Origin: Acidovorax sp. A1169
Lineage (GTDB): Bacteria; Pseudomonadota; Gammaproteobacteria; Burkholderiales; Burkholderiaceae_C
Length of the DNA stretch: 64,000 nucleotides
Direction of reading: 5' to 3'
Assembly: GCF_030704685.1 (NCBI RefSeq)
Contig: NZ_JAUZDX010000009.1
Span: forward strand, 62,001 to 126,000
Made by a program: the position numbers and the translations under genes. The notes beneath the pieces are model-generated. The model did not search any database and was not told the origin of the DNA. It saw only the letters and a program-made list of their open reading frames with translations. How positions within the stretch are numbered: position 1 is the stretch's first letter; the number at the start of each line of letters is the position of its first letter. Below are positions 57,006 to 64,000 of the stretch, in pieces.

Positions 57006-58499
57006 ATGACCTACCTGCTTGCACTCGACCAAGGCACCTCCAGCTCCCGCAGCATCGTCTTTGACGAGCAGGGCCACATCGTGGCCCAGGCCCAGCGCGA
57101 GCTGCCGCAGATCTACCCACAGCCCGGCTGGGTGGAACACGACCCCATGGAGATCTGGCGCACCCAGCTGGCCACGGCCCGCGAGGCGCTGGAGAAGGCG
57201 AACATCCAGGCCAGCGCCATCCGCGCGGTGGGCATCACCAACCAGCGCGAGACGACCGTGCTGTGGAACCGCAAGACTGGCCTGCCGGTGCACCACGCCA
57301 TCGTCTGGCAGGACCGCCGGGCCGAGCCCGCCTGCGCCGCGCTGCGCGAGCAAGGCAAGGCCGGAACCATCCAGGCCAAGACCGGCCTGCTGATCGATGC
57401 CTATTTTTCAGGCACGAAGCTGCAGTGGCTGCTGGACCATGTGCCCGGCGCACGCGACCAGGCAGAGCGCGGCGAGCTGGCCTTCGGCACGGTGGACAGC
57501 TGGCTCATGTGGCAGCTCACCCACGGCGAGGTGCATGTGACCGATGTGAGCAATGCCTCGCGCACCATGCTGTTCAACGTGCACACCAACCAGTGGGACG
57601 ATGAGCTGCTGGCGCTGCTGCGCATTCCCAAATCGCTGATGCCCAGCGTGCAGCCATCGAGCTCGCATTTCTGCGACGTGGCCCCCGACCTGCTGGGCCA
57701 CGCCATCCGCGTGGGCGGCGTGGCGGGCGACCAGCAGAGCGCCCTTTTCGGTCAGGCCTGCTTTGGCGCGGGCATGGCCAAGAACACCTATGGCACGGGC
57801 TGCTTCATGCTCATGCACACGGGCACCACCTTCCAGACCTCGCAGAACGGCCTGCTCACGACCAGCGCGGCCCAGGCCGGCACGCAGACCGAGTTTGCGA
57901 TGGAGGGCAGCGTCTTCGTCGGGGGCGCCGTGGTGCAGTGGCTGCGTGACGGCCTGCGCGCCATCTCTACCAGCGGCGAGGTCGAGTCGCTCGCGCAGAG
58001 CGTGCCCGACTCGGGCGGCGTGATGATGGTGCCGGCCTTCACCGGCCTGGGCGCCCCCTACTGGAAGCCAGATGCGCGCGGCACCATCACCGGCCTGACG
58101 CGCGGCTCCACCTTGGGCCACATCGCGCGTGCCGCATTGGAGAGCATCGCCTACCAGAGCGCCGCCCTGCTGCTGGCCATGAGCCGCGACGCCGTGGCCG
58201 CCGGCGGCGCGCCGGTGAGCGAGCTGCGCGTGGATGGCGGGGCCTGCATCAACGACCTGCTGATGCAGTTCCAGGCCGACCTGCTGGGCATACCCGTGGT
58301 GCGCCCGGCTGTGATCGAGACCACGGCCCTGGGCGCAGCCTATCTCGCAGGCCTGTCGAGCGGCGTGTACGGCAGCACCGCCGAGCTGTCGCAGCTGTGG
58401 CGCGCCGAGCGGCGCTTCGTGCCCACCCTGGGCAAGGCGCGCGCGCAGGAACTCATGGAGCGCTGGGAGCTGGCGGTGCGCCAAGCCACCCTGGAATGA
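57006..58499 (+). CDS. glpK: Glycerol kinase
   Basis: 497 residues. [23 protein letters not shown] at the N-terminus, [11 protein letters not shown], and [13 protein letters not shown] with [17 protein letters not shown] in the second half are GlpK hallmarks of the FGGY fold. It phosphorylates glycerol to glycerol-3-phosphate with ATP in the cytosol, and this traps what the ABC importer delivers and makes the GlpD substrate and GlpR ligand. A TTG three codons upstream is in frame but the ATG matches the family start. Confidence 0.96.
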   Translation: MTYLLALDQGTSSSRSIVFDEQGHIVAQAQRELPQIYPQPGWVEHDPMEIWRTQLATAREALEKANIQASAIRAVGITNQRETTVLWNRKTGLPVHHAIVWQDRRAEPACAALREQGKAGTIQAKTGLLIDAYFSGTKLQWLLDHVPGARDQAERGELAFGTVDSWLMWQLTHGEVHVTDVSNASRTMLFNVHTNQWDDELLALLRIPKSLMPSVQPSSSHFCDVAPDLLGHAIRVGGVAGDQQSALFGQACFGAGMAKNTYGTGCFMLMHTGTTFQTSQNGLLTTSAAQAGTQTEFAMEGSVFVGGAVVQWLRDGLRAISTSGEVESLAQSVPDSGGVMMVPAFTGLGAPYWKPDARGTITGLTRGSTLGHIARAALESIAYQSAALLLAMSRDAVAAGGAPVSELRVDGGACINDLLMQFQADLLGIPVVRPAVIETTALGAAYLAGLSSGVYGSTAELSQLWRAERRFVPTLGKARAQELMERWELAVRQATLE

Positions 58500-58575
58500 C
58501 GACCCCGGTGGTCGGCGGGGCGGCTACCATCATGCCCCTGCCGTTCCCTTGTCTTCGTTCTTCCGACTGCACACC

Positions 58576-59412
58576 ATGAGCCAGACCACCGCCTCCCTTT
58601 CCCTTCCCGTGATCGCCTTCATCGGCGGCGGCAACATGGCCAGCGCCATCATCGGTGGCCTCATCCGCCAGGGGCACCCGGCCAGCCAGATCGAGGTGGT
58701 CGAGCCCTGGGCCGAGGCGCGGGACGCCTTGCTCAAGAACCATGGTCTGCAGGCACAGCCCGAGGCCGGCCCTGCCCTGCAGCGCGCCCGCATCGTGGTC
58801 TGGGCGGTCAAGCCCCAGACGTTCAAGGATGCCGCGGCCCAGACCCGCGCCCATACCGAGGACGCCCTGCACCTGAGCGTGGCCGCCGGCATCCGCTCGG
58901 ACAGCATCGCCCAGTGGCTCGGCAGCGAGCGCGTAGTGCGCACCATGCCCAACACCCCGGCCCTGGTGGGCAAGGGCATGAGCGCTCTGTATGCCCGCCC
59001 CGGTGTGTCACCAGCGGAGCGCGAGAGCGCGCAGGCCATCATGGCCACCACGGGCGAGTACCTGTGGGTGGACAGCGAAAAGCAGCTCGACGCTGTGACG
59101 GCCCTGTCGGGCTCGGGCCCGGCCTATGTCTTTTACTTTCTGGAAGCCATGGCGCGCGCGGGCACGGCCATGGGCCTCTCGGCAGAGCAGGCGCACCAGT
59201 TGGCAGTAGGCACCTTCGTGGGCGCGTCGGAGCTGGCGCGCCGCTCCGACGAATCACCGGCCGTGCTGCGCCAGCGTGTCACGTCCAAGGGCGGCACCAC
59301 CTACGCGGCCCTGCAGTCCATGGAAAAGGATGGCGTGGGCGAGGCCTTCGAGCGCGCGATGAAAGCCGCCGAGCAGCGCGCCGACGAACTGGGCAACGAG
59401 TTCGGGGCCTGA
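58576..59412 (+). CDS. proC: Pyrroline-5-carboxylate reductase
   Basis: 278 residues (E. coli 269). The NADPH motif IAFIGGGNMASAIIGGL at the N-terminus, VRTMPNTPALVGKGMSAL, ALSGSGPAYVFYFLEAM and RQRVTSKGGTTYAAL are diagnostic of ProC. It catalyses the last step of proline synthesis in the cytosol. The start is the ATG of MSQTTASLSLP, nine codons inside a longer frame that has no ribosome site. Confidence 0.95.
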   Translation: MSQTTASLSLPVIAFIGGGNMASAIIGGLIRQGHPASQIEVVEPWAEARDALLKNHGLQAQPEAGPALQRARIVVWAVKPQTFKDAAAQTRAHTEDALHLSVAAGIRSDSIAQWLGSERVVRTMPNTPALVGKGMSALYARPGVSPAERESAQAIMATTGEYLWVDSEKQLDAVTALSGSGPAYVFYFLEAMARAGTAMGLSAEQAHQLAVGTFVGASELARRSDESPAVLRQRVTSKGGTTYAALQSMEKDGVGEAFERAMKAAEQRADELGNEFGA

Positions 59413-59429
59413 GCCCTGGAGATTGCTAT

Positions 59430-60314
59430 TCAGTTGGCCGTCATCTGCCGCAGCAGATAGCTGCCGGCAATGCCGGCGAACACCGTGGCGCCGAGCCAGT
59501 GGTTGACCCGGAAGGCGATGAAGCAGCCTTCGCGGGTGCGGTGGCGTATCAGCGTCCAGTGCCAGACACCCTGCGCCAGGGCCGCGCCCGTGGCCAGCCA
59601 GTACACCGGGCCCAGGCCATAAGGCGCCAGCGCCACGCCCCAGATGGCCAGGAACAGCAGGTAGAACAGAACGATGGCTGCCACATCGAAACGGCCCAGG
59701 GTGATGGCCGAGGTCTTGATGCCGATCTTCAAGTCGTCATCGCGGTCGACCATCGCGTACTCGGTGTCGTAGGCCAGCACCCAGAACAGGTTGCCGAGCC
59801 ACATCCACCAGGCCACGGCAGGCACCTGGCCCTGCACCGCGGCGAACGCGATCACGATGCCGAAGTTGAAGGCAATGCCCAGCACCGCCTGGGGCATGGC
59901 GATCACGCGCTTGGAAAACGGGTAGGCAATGGCCACCAGCACGGCGGGCACGGACCAGGCGATGGCCGCTGCATTGGTGGTCAGCACCAGGCCGAAGGAC
60001 ACCAGGGCCAGCAAGGCGCCCACGGTCAGCGCCTCCTTGACGGAAACCGCGCCCGTGGTCACGGGCCGCGCCGCCGTGCGCTTGACGTGGCGGTCGAAGT
60101 CGCGGTCGGCCACATCGTTCACGCAGCAGCCGGCGCTGCGCATGAGGAAGGTGCCCAGCACGAACACCGCCAGCAGGTGCCAGCCCGGAAAACCGTCCGA
60201 GGCAATCCAGAGCGCGCTCAAGGTGGGCCACAGGCAGACCAGCCAGCCGGCGGGCCGGTTCCAGCGGATCAGGTCAAGGTAGAGGGAAAGGCGGCTGCGC
60301 GAAGGGGCGGGCAT
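59430..60314 (-). CDS. ubiA: 4-hydroxybenzoate octaprenyltransferase
   Basis: 294 residues with about eight membrane helices. The first aspartate motif [12 protein letters not shown] and the second [17 protein letters not shown] bind the Mg-prenyl diphosphate. [22 protein letters not shown] is the UbiA start. It prenylates 4-hydroxybenzoate in ubiquinone synthesis. The start chosen (MPAPSRSRL) lies 17 codons inside a longer frame. It converges with proC and is divergent from the hybrid kinase gene. Confidence 0.94.
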   Translation of the reverse strand: MPAPSRSRLSLYLDLIRWNRPAGWLVCLWPTLSALWIASDGFPGWHLLAVFVLGTFLMRSAGCCVNDVADRDFDRHVKRTAARPVTTGAVSVKEALTVGALLALVSFGLVLTTNAAAIAWSVPAVLVAIAYPFSKRVIAMPQAVLGIAFNFGIVIAFAAVQGQVPAVAWWMWLGNLFWVLAYDTEYAMVDRDDDLKIGIKTSAITLGRFDVAAIVLFYLLFLAIWGVALAPYGLGPVYWLATGAALAQGVWHWTLIRHRTREGCFIAFRVNHWLGATVFAGIAGSYLLRQMTAN

Positions 60315-60457
60315 GGCGAAGAAGGCGGCAAATACGGGCAATGTTGCCCGTCGGGCGGGCGGCACCGGGAATGTAGCAGCCGCGCGGACCCCACTCGCCG
60401 CGCCTGCGATGCAGGAAATGTCCTACATCGGGAATTTGTACAAACCCGTTACATTGT

Positions 60458-60476
60458 CCGGTTGCCCCTCAACCGG
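60458..60476. promoter_or_regulatory. Hairpin in the leader of the hybrid kinase gene
   Basis: A perfect 7-bp stem CCGGTTG / CAACCGG with a 5-base loop ends 12 bases before the kinase start codon, where the ribosome site should be. No good Shine-Dalgarno sequence is visible, so the hairpin may limit translation. Confidence 0.35.
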
Positions 60477-60488
60477 AACCCGCTTCGC

Positions 60489-63400
60489 ATGCCCCGATCA
60501 CCGAGTACCCAGGCCGCCCAGCGTTTTGCCATTCCTCGCAGCCTGATGGCGGGGTTCATCGTGGCGGCCCTGGCCACGCTGGTCATTGCCTTCGTCAACT
60601 ACCGCGCCTCGGAAGTGCGGGCCGATGCCGTCGCCGCCATGGACCGCACCTCGCAAGGCATGCGCCAGCTGTCGCTGGTTCACTCGGCGCTCAAGGACCA
60701 GGAGACTGGCCAGCGCGGCTACCTGCTTACAGGCGATGCCTCGTACCTGCAGCCCTACCTGCTGGCGCAGAACGTGCTGGACCGGCAGTTGACGGCCCTC
60801 AAGGCCAGCACCGAGGGCAACGCCAGCCAGCGCCGCCTCGTCATCCAGATCGAGGACCTGGCCCGGCAAAAGCGCAGCGAGCTCGCCGAAACCGTGGAGC
60901 TACGCAAGGCGGGCAACGTGGAAGGCGCCATGGCACTGGTGCGCACCGACACGGGCAAGAACATCATGGACAGGGTGCGCGACCTGGCCTCGGACCTGGC
61001 GGGCCTGCAGACCCAGGAACTTGAAGACCGCCGCCGCGGCTGGGAGGAAGCGACGTCGCTGTCGGCCTATTACTCATGGGGCGGCTCGCTGGTGCTGATG
61101 GCACTGATCTGCATCTCCGCCGCCTTGACGGCACGCGAGCACCGCCTGAAAGCGCGCCAGAACTGGGTGGTGACAGGCCTGAGCGGCCTGGCCCAGCGCC
61201 TGCAAGGTGACCGCCGCGTGGAAGAGATCGGCGAGCTAGCGCTCGAATACCTGGCCACCTACCTCAACGCCAAGGTGGGCGCGGCCTACGCGGTCAACGA
61301 ACATGGCGGCGGCTTCACCCTGTTCGGCGGCTACGCCCTGCCGCGTGAGCGCCTGGCGCAGAAGCTGATCGACGGCGAGGGCCTGGTGGGCCAGTGCGCG
61401 CGCTCGCGCGAGCTGCTGCATGTGCGCGATGTGCCGGCCAACCACCTGACCGTGTCCTCCAGCACGGGCGCGTCGGCGCCGGCCGAGTTGCTGGTGGCAC
61501 CCGCCATGGAGAACGGCGAGGTCTTTGCGGTGATCGAGCTCGGTTTCTACCGCGCAGTGGACGACTTCGAGCACCGCCTGTTCAAGCAGGCCTCCGAGAT
61601 GCTGGCCGTGGCGATTCGCTCCGGCCAGGACCGCAGCCGGCTCGAAGCCCTGCTCGAAGAGACCCAGCGCCAGTCCGAAGAGCTGCAGGCCCAGCAGGAG
61701 GAACTGCGCGTCAACAACGAGGAGTTGGAGCAGCAAAGCCGCATCCTGCAGGAGTCGCAGGCGCAGATGGAGCTGCAGCAGACCGAGCTGGAGCAGACCA
61801 ATGCCCAGCTCGAAGAGCAGACCCAGCAGCTCGAGAACCAGCGCGAGGAGCTGCTCGCCGCCCAGACGGACCTGACCGAGAAGGCGCGCGAGATCGAGCA
61901 GACCAGCCAGTACAAGAGCGAGTTCCTGGCCAACATGAGCCACGAACTGCGCACCCCGCTCAACTCCACCCTGATCCTGGCCAAGCTGCTGGCCGACAAC
62001 AAGGCCGGCAACCTGACGAGCGAGCAGGTCAAGTACGCGCAGACCATCTCCTCGGCCGGCAACGACCTGCTGGCGCTGATCAACGACATCCTGGACCTGT
62101 CCAAGATCGAGGCCGGCCAGGCCACCATCGACATCGAGACCGTGGACATCGCGCGCGCCATGCAGTCGCTGGTCGACCCGCTGCGCCCCATCGCCGAGGA
62201 AAAGGGCCTGACCCTGGCCTTCACTATCGATGCCAACGTACCGGCCACCATGGACACCGATGCCCTGCGCCTGGGCCAGGTGCTCAAGAACCTGCTGTCC
62301 AACGCCGTGAAGTTCACCGAGCAGGGCAGCGTGGCGCTGCATGTCTCGCACCAGCCAGGCGACCTGCTGGCCTTTGCCGTGCGCGACACCGGCATCGGCA
62401 TTCCCGAGCACCAGCAGGAGCTGGTCTTCGAAGCCTTCCGCCAGGCCGACGGCAGCACCCACCGCAAGTATGGCGGCACCGGCCTGGGCCTGTCGATCTC
62501 GCGCGATCTGGCCCAGCTGCTGGGCGGCAGCATCGCCATCCACAGCACGCCAGGCCAGGGCAGCGAGTTCACGCTGACGGTGCCGCGCCATGCCGTGCAG
62601 TCCGACGAGCCATCCACCGGCCGTGCCTTCCAGGCCCCCCAGAGCGCCGCCAGCGCGCCGCCTCCGGCGCCAGCCTCCAGGCCTGCCCGGCCGGCGCCGA
62701 CAGCCCCCGCCATCCTGCCCGTGGCAGCGCGCCCCAAGGGCGAGCGCAACATCCTCGTGATCGAGGACGACGTGCGCTTTGCCAACATCCTGAACGACCT
62801 GGCGCAGGAGATGGATTTCCACTGCATCCTGGCCCACACGGCCACGGAGGGCCTGGCGGCGGCCACCCTGCACCAGCCCAGCGCCATCGTGCTGGACGTG
62901 AACCTGCCCGACTTCTCGGGTCTCGGGGTGCTCGACCAGCTCAAGCGCAACCCGGCCACGCGGCACATCCCCGTGCACGTGGTGTCGGTGGCCGACTACT
63001 CGCAGGAGGCCATGGGCCGCGGTGCCGTTGGCTACGCGCTCAAGCCCGTCAAGCGCGAAGAGCTGGTGCACGCCCTGCAGCGCCTGGAGGCCAAGTTCAC
63101 CCAGGGCATGCGCCGCGTGCTGGTGGTGGAAGACGACGCGCGCCAGCGCGAGAGCGTGCGCGCCCTACTGGCCAGCGATGGCGTGGACATCGTGTGCGTG
63201 GAGAACGCCACGGCGGCCCTGGATTACCTGCGCAGCAGCACCTTCGACTGCATGGTGATGGATGTGAACCTGCCCGACCTGAGCGGGTACGAGCTGCTCC
63301 AGGCCATGTCCGAGCAGGAGGACGTCTCCTTTCCGCCCGTCATCGTCTACACCGGGCGCGCCCTCACGCGCGACGAGGAACAGCAGCTGCGCCGCTTCTC

Positions 63401-63926
63401 CAAGTCCATCATCATCAAAGACGCACGCTCGCCCGAGCGCCTGCTCGACGAGGTGACGCTGTTTCTGCACCAGGTGGAATCCGAACTTTCGGTGGAGCGC
63501 CGGCAGATGCTGCAGGTGGCGCGCAGCCGCGACGCGGCCTTCGAGGGCCGCACGGTGCTGGTGGTGGAGGACGACGTGCGCAACGTGTTCGCGCTCTCCA
63601 GCATCCTGGAGCCCACGGGCATCTCGGTGCAGATCGCGCGCAACGGCCGCGAGGCGATCGAGTTCCTGGAGCGCTCGGGTGGCAGCGGGCCCGCCGTCGA
63701 CCTGGTGCTGATGGACATCATGATGCCGGAGATGGATGGCTACACCGCCATGCGCGAGATCCGCAAGCAGCCCGCCTGGCGCAGGCTGCCCATCATCGCC
63801 CTCACGGCCAAGGCCATGAAGGACGACCAGGACAAATGCCTGGCCGCCGGCGCCAACGACTACATCGCCAAGCCACTGGACGTGGAGAAGCTGCTGTCGC
63901 TGGTACGGGTGTGGATGCCCAAGTGA
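60489..63926 (+). CDS. CHASE3-GAF hybrid histidine kinase with three receiver domains
   Basis: 1145 residues. Order: TM1 (~19-38), CHASE3 periplasmic domain ([26 protein letters not shown], ~45-180), TM2 (~190-210), GAF (~235-370), a long glutamine/glutamate-rich coiled coil (~385-480), HisKA with phosphoacceptor H485 in [12 protein letters not shown], HATPase_c ([26 protein letters not shown]), an alanine/proline linker, then three receivers with phospho-aspartates D803, D925 and D1076. The middle receiver has IIIKDARSP where KP is usual. The sensor binds an unknown cue and probably runs an internal phosphorelay. Its stop overlaps the start of a CheR-like gene, suggesting a chemosensory-like system. 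Confidence 0.92.
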   Translation: MPRSPSTQAAQRFAIPRSLMAGFIVAALATLVIAFVNYRASEVRADAVAAMDRTSQGMRQLSLVHSALKDQETGQRGYLLTGDASYLQPYLLAQNVLDRQLTALKASTEGNASQRRLVIQIEDLARQKRSELAETVELRKAGNVEGAMALVRTDTGKNIMDRVRDLASDLAGLQTQELEDRRRGWEEATSLSAYYSWGGSLVLMALICISAALTAREHRLKARQNWVVTGLSGLAQRLQGDRRVEEIGELALEYLATYLNAKVGAAYAVNEHGGGFTLFGGYALPRERLAQKLIDGEGLVGQCARSRELLHVRDVPANHLTVSSSTGASAPAELLVAPAMENGEVFAVIELGFYRAVDDFEHRLFKQASEMLAVAIRSGQDRSRLEALLEETQRQSEELQAQQEELRVNNEELEQQSRILQESQAQMELQQTELEQTNAQLEEQTQQLENQREELLAAQTDLTEKAREIEQTSQYKSEFLANMSHELRTPLNSTLILAKLLADNKAGNLTSEQVKYAQTISSAGNDLLALINDILDLSKIEAGQATIDIETVDIARAMQSLVDPLRPIAEEKGLTLAFTIDANVPATMDTDALRLGQVLKNLLSNAVKFTEQGSVALHVSHQPGDLLAFAVRDTGIGIPEHQQELVFEAFRQADGSTHRKYGGTGLGLSISRDLAQLLGGSIAIHSTPGQGSEFTLTVPRHAVQSDEPSTGRAFQAPQSAASAPPPAPASRPARPAPTAPAILPVAARPKGERNILVIEDDVRFANILNDLAQEMDFHCILAHTATEGLAAATLHQPSAIVLDVNLPDFSGLGVLDQLKRNPATRHIPVHVVSVADYSQEAMGRGAVGYALKPVKREELVHALQRLEAKFTQGMRRVLVVEDDARQRESVRALLASDGVDIVCVENATAALDYLRSSTFDCMVMDVNLPDLSGYELLQAMSEQEDVSFPPVIVYTGRALTRDEEQQLRRFSKSIIIKDARSPERLLDEVTLFLHQVESELSVERRQMLQVARSRDAAFEGRTVLVVEDDVRNVFALSSILEPTGISVQIARNGREAIEFLERSGGSGPAVDLVLMDIMMPEMDGYTAMREIRKQPAWRRLPIIALTAKAMKDDQDKCLAAGANDYIAKPLDVEKLLSLVRVWMPK

Positions 63927-64000
63927 GCGCCCACCCCAAGACGGCCAGGATTGCCGACATCGAGCAGCGCCTGCTGCTGGACGCGATCTACTACCGCTAC
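63923..64000 (+). CDS. Start of a CheR-type methyltransferase gene (truncated by window)
   Basis: Only 26 codons are visible. A GTG overlaps the kinase stop (GTGA). The reading gives [20 protein letters not shown] followed by AIYYRY, matching the N-terminal alpha-helix of CheR-like SAM methyltransferases (IE-x-RLLLEAIYxRYGYDF). CheR methylates chemoreceptors, but in hybrid-kinase operons such enzymes often act on other sensors. The call is based on a short stretch. Confidence 0.6.
   Translation, partial: MSAHPKTARIADIEQRLLLDAIYYRY

Overview
The window looks like a chromosomal segment of a GC-rich betaproteobacterium of the family Comamonadaceae (Acidovorax-like). The grounds are strong GC bias in third codon positions, a Bug-type (TctC) solute receptor, a PhaM-type polyhydroxybutyrate granule protein with a lysine/alanine tail, a tandem glycine riboswitch, a glpSTPQUV-type glycerol ABC system and the layout of the ribosomal protein block. 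The genus is inference; no rRNA is present. I saw no insertion sequence, prophage, integrase or CRISPR array.

Layout. 1-5.4 kb: the 3' end of an ACC deaminase gene, a Bug receptor, a decayed 330-bp duplicate of part of a nearby gene, a small HEAGH-motif protein coupled to an LplT-PlsC type flippase/acyltransferase, and a CREST-family (ceramidase-like) membrane hydrolase. 5.5-9.5 kb: an XRE-type regulator, then an overlapping TetR / DUF2867 / UbiB-like kinase / DUF6463 operon behind a palindrome-rich promoter. 9.6-12.5 kb: two paralogous WxxGxW secreted proteins, then a tandem glycine riboswitch ahead of dadA. 12.5-15.4 kb: sulfite dehydrogenase sorAB and a PhnD-rhodanese fusion. 15.4-21.2 kb: FIST protein, PhaM, PCu(A)C copper chaperone, GST, VOC protein, a cysteine-free IscR homologue and an NhaR-like regulator.

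21.2-32.0 kb is a coherent D-amino-acid / N-acyl-D-amino-acid utilisation region. It holds a PfkB kinase, RidA, a five-gene Dpp/Opp-type ABC importer, a D-serine-dehydratase-like PLP enzyme, an RpiR regulator and an N-acyl-D-amino-acid deacylase, with two matching TGTAA-N5-TTAC(A/T) operators in the divergent promoter. 32.1-38.4 kb is an iron-type cassette in which a TonB-dependent receptor is translationally packed with an ABC ATPase and two DUF3526 ABC-2 permeases.

39.0-48.2 kb (minus strand) is the spc/alpha ribosomal protein block: rplN-rplX-rplE-rpsN-rpsH-rplF-rplR-rpsE-rpmD-rplO-secY-rpmJ-rpsM-rpsK-rpsD-rpoA-rplQ, ending with an initiator tRNA and a terminator. It begins at rplN behind its own promoter, so the S10 operon is not joined to it here, and infA is missing from its usual place between secY and rpmJ.

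48.2-58.5 kb is a full glycerol module: a glycerol ABC importer (GlpS, T, P, Q, U, V) and glpD on the minus strand, with divergent glpR and glpK. Its two ATPases have complementary lesions that predict one live and one dead nucleotide site. The window closes with proC, ubiA, a large CHASE3-GAF hybrid histidine kinase with three receiver domains, and the start of an overlapping CheR-type methyltransferase gene.
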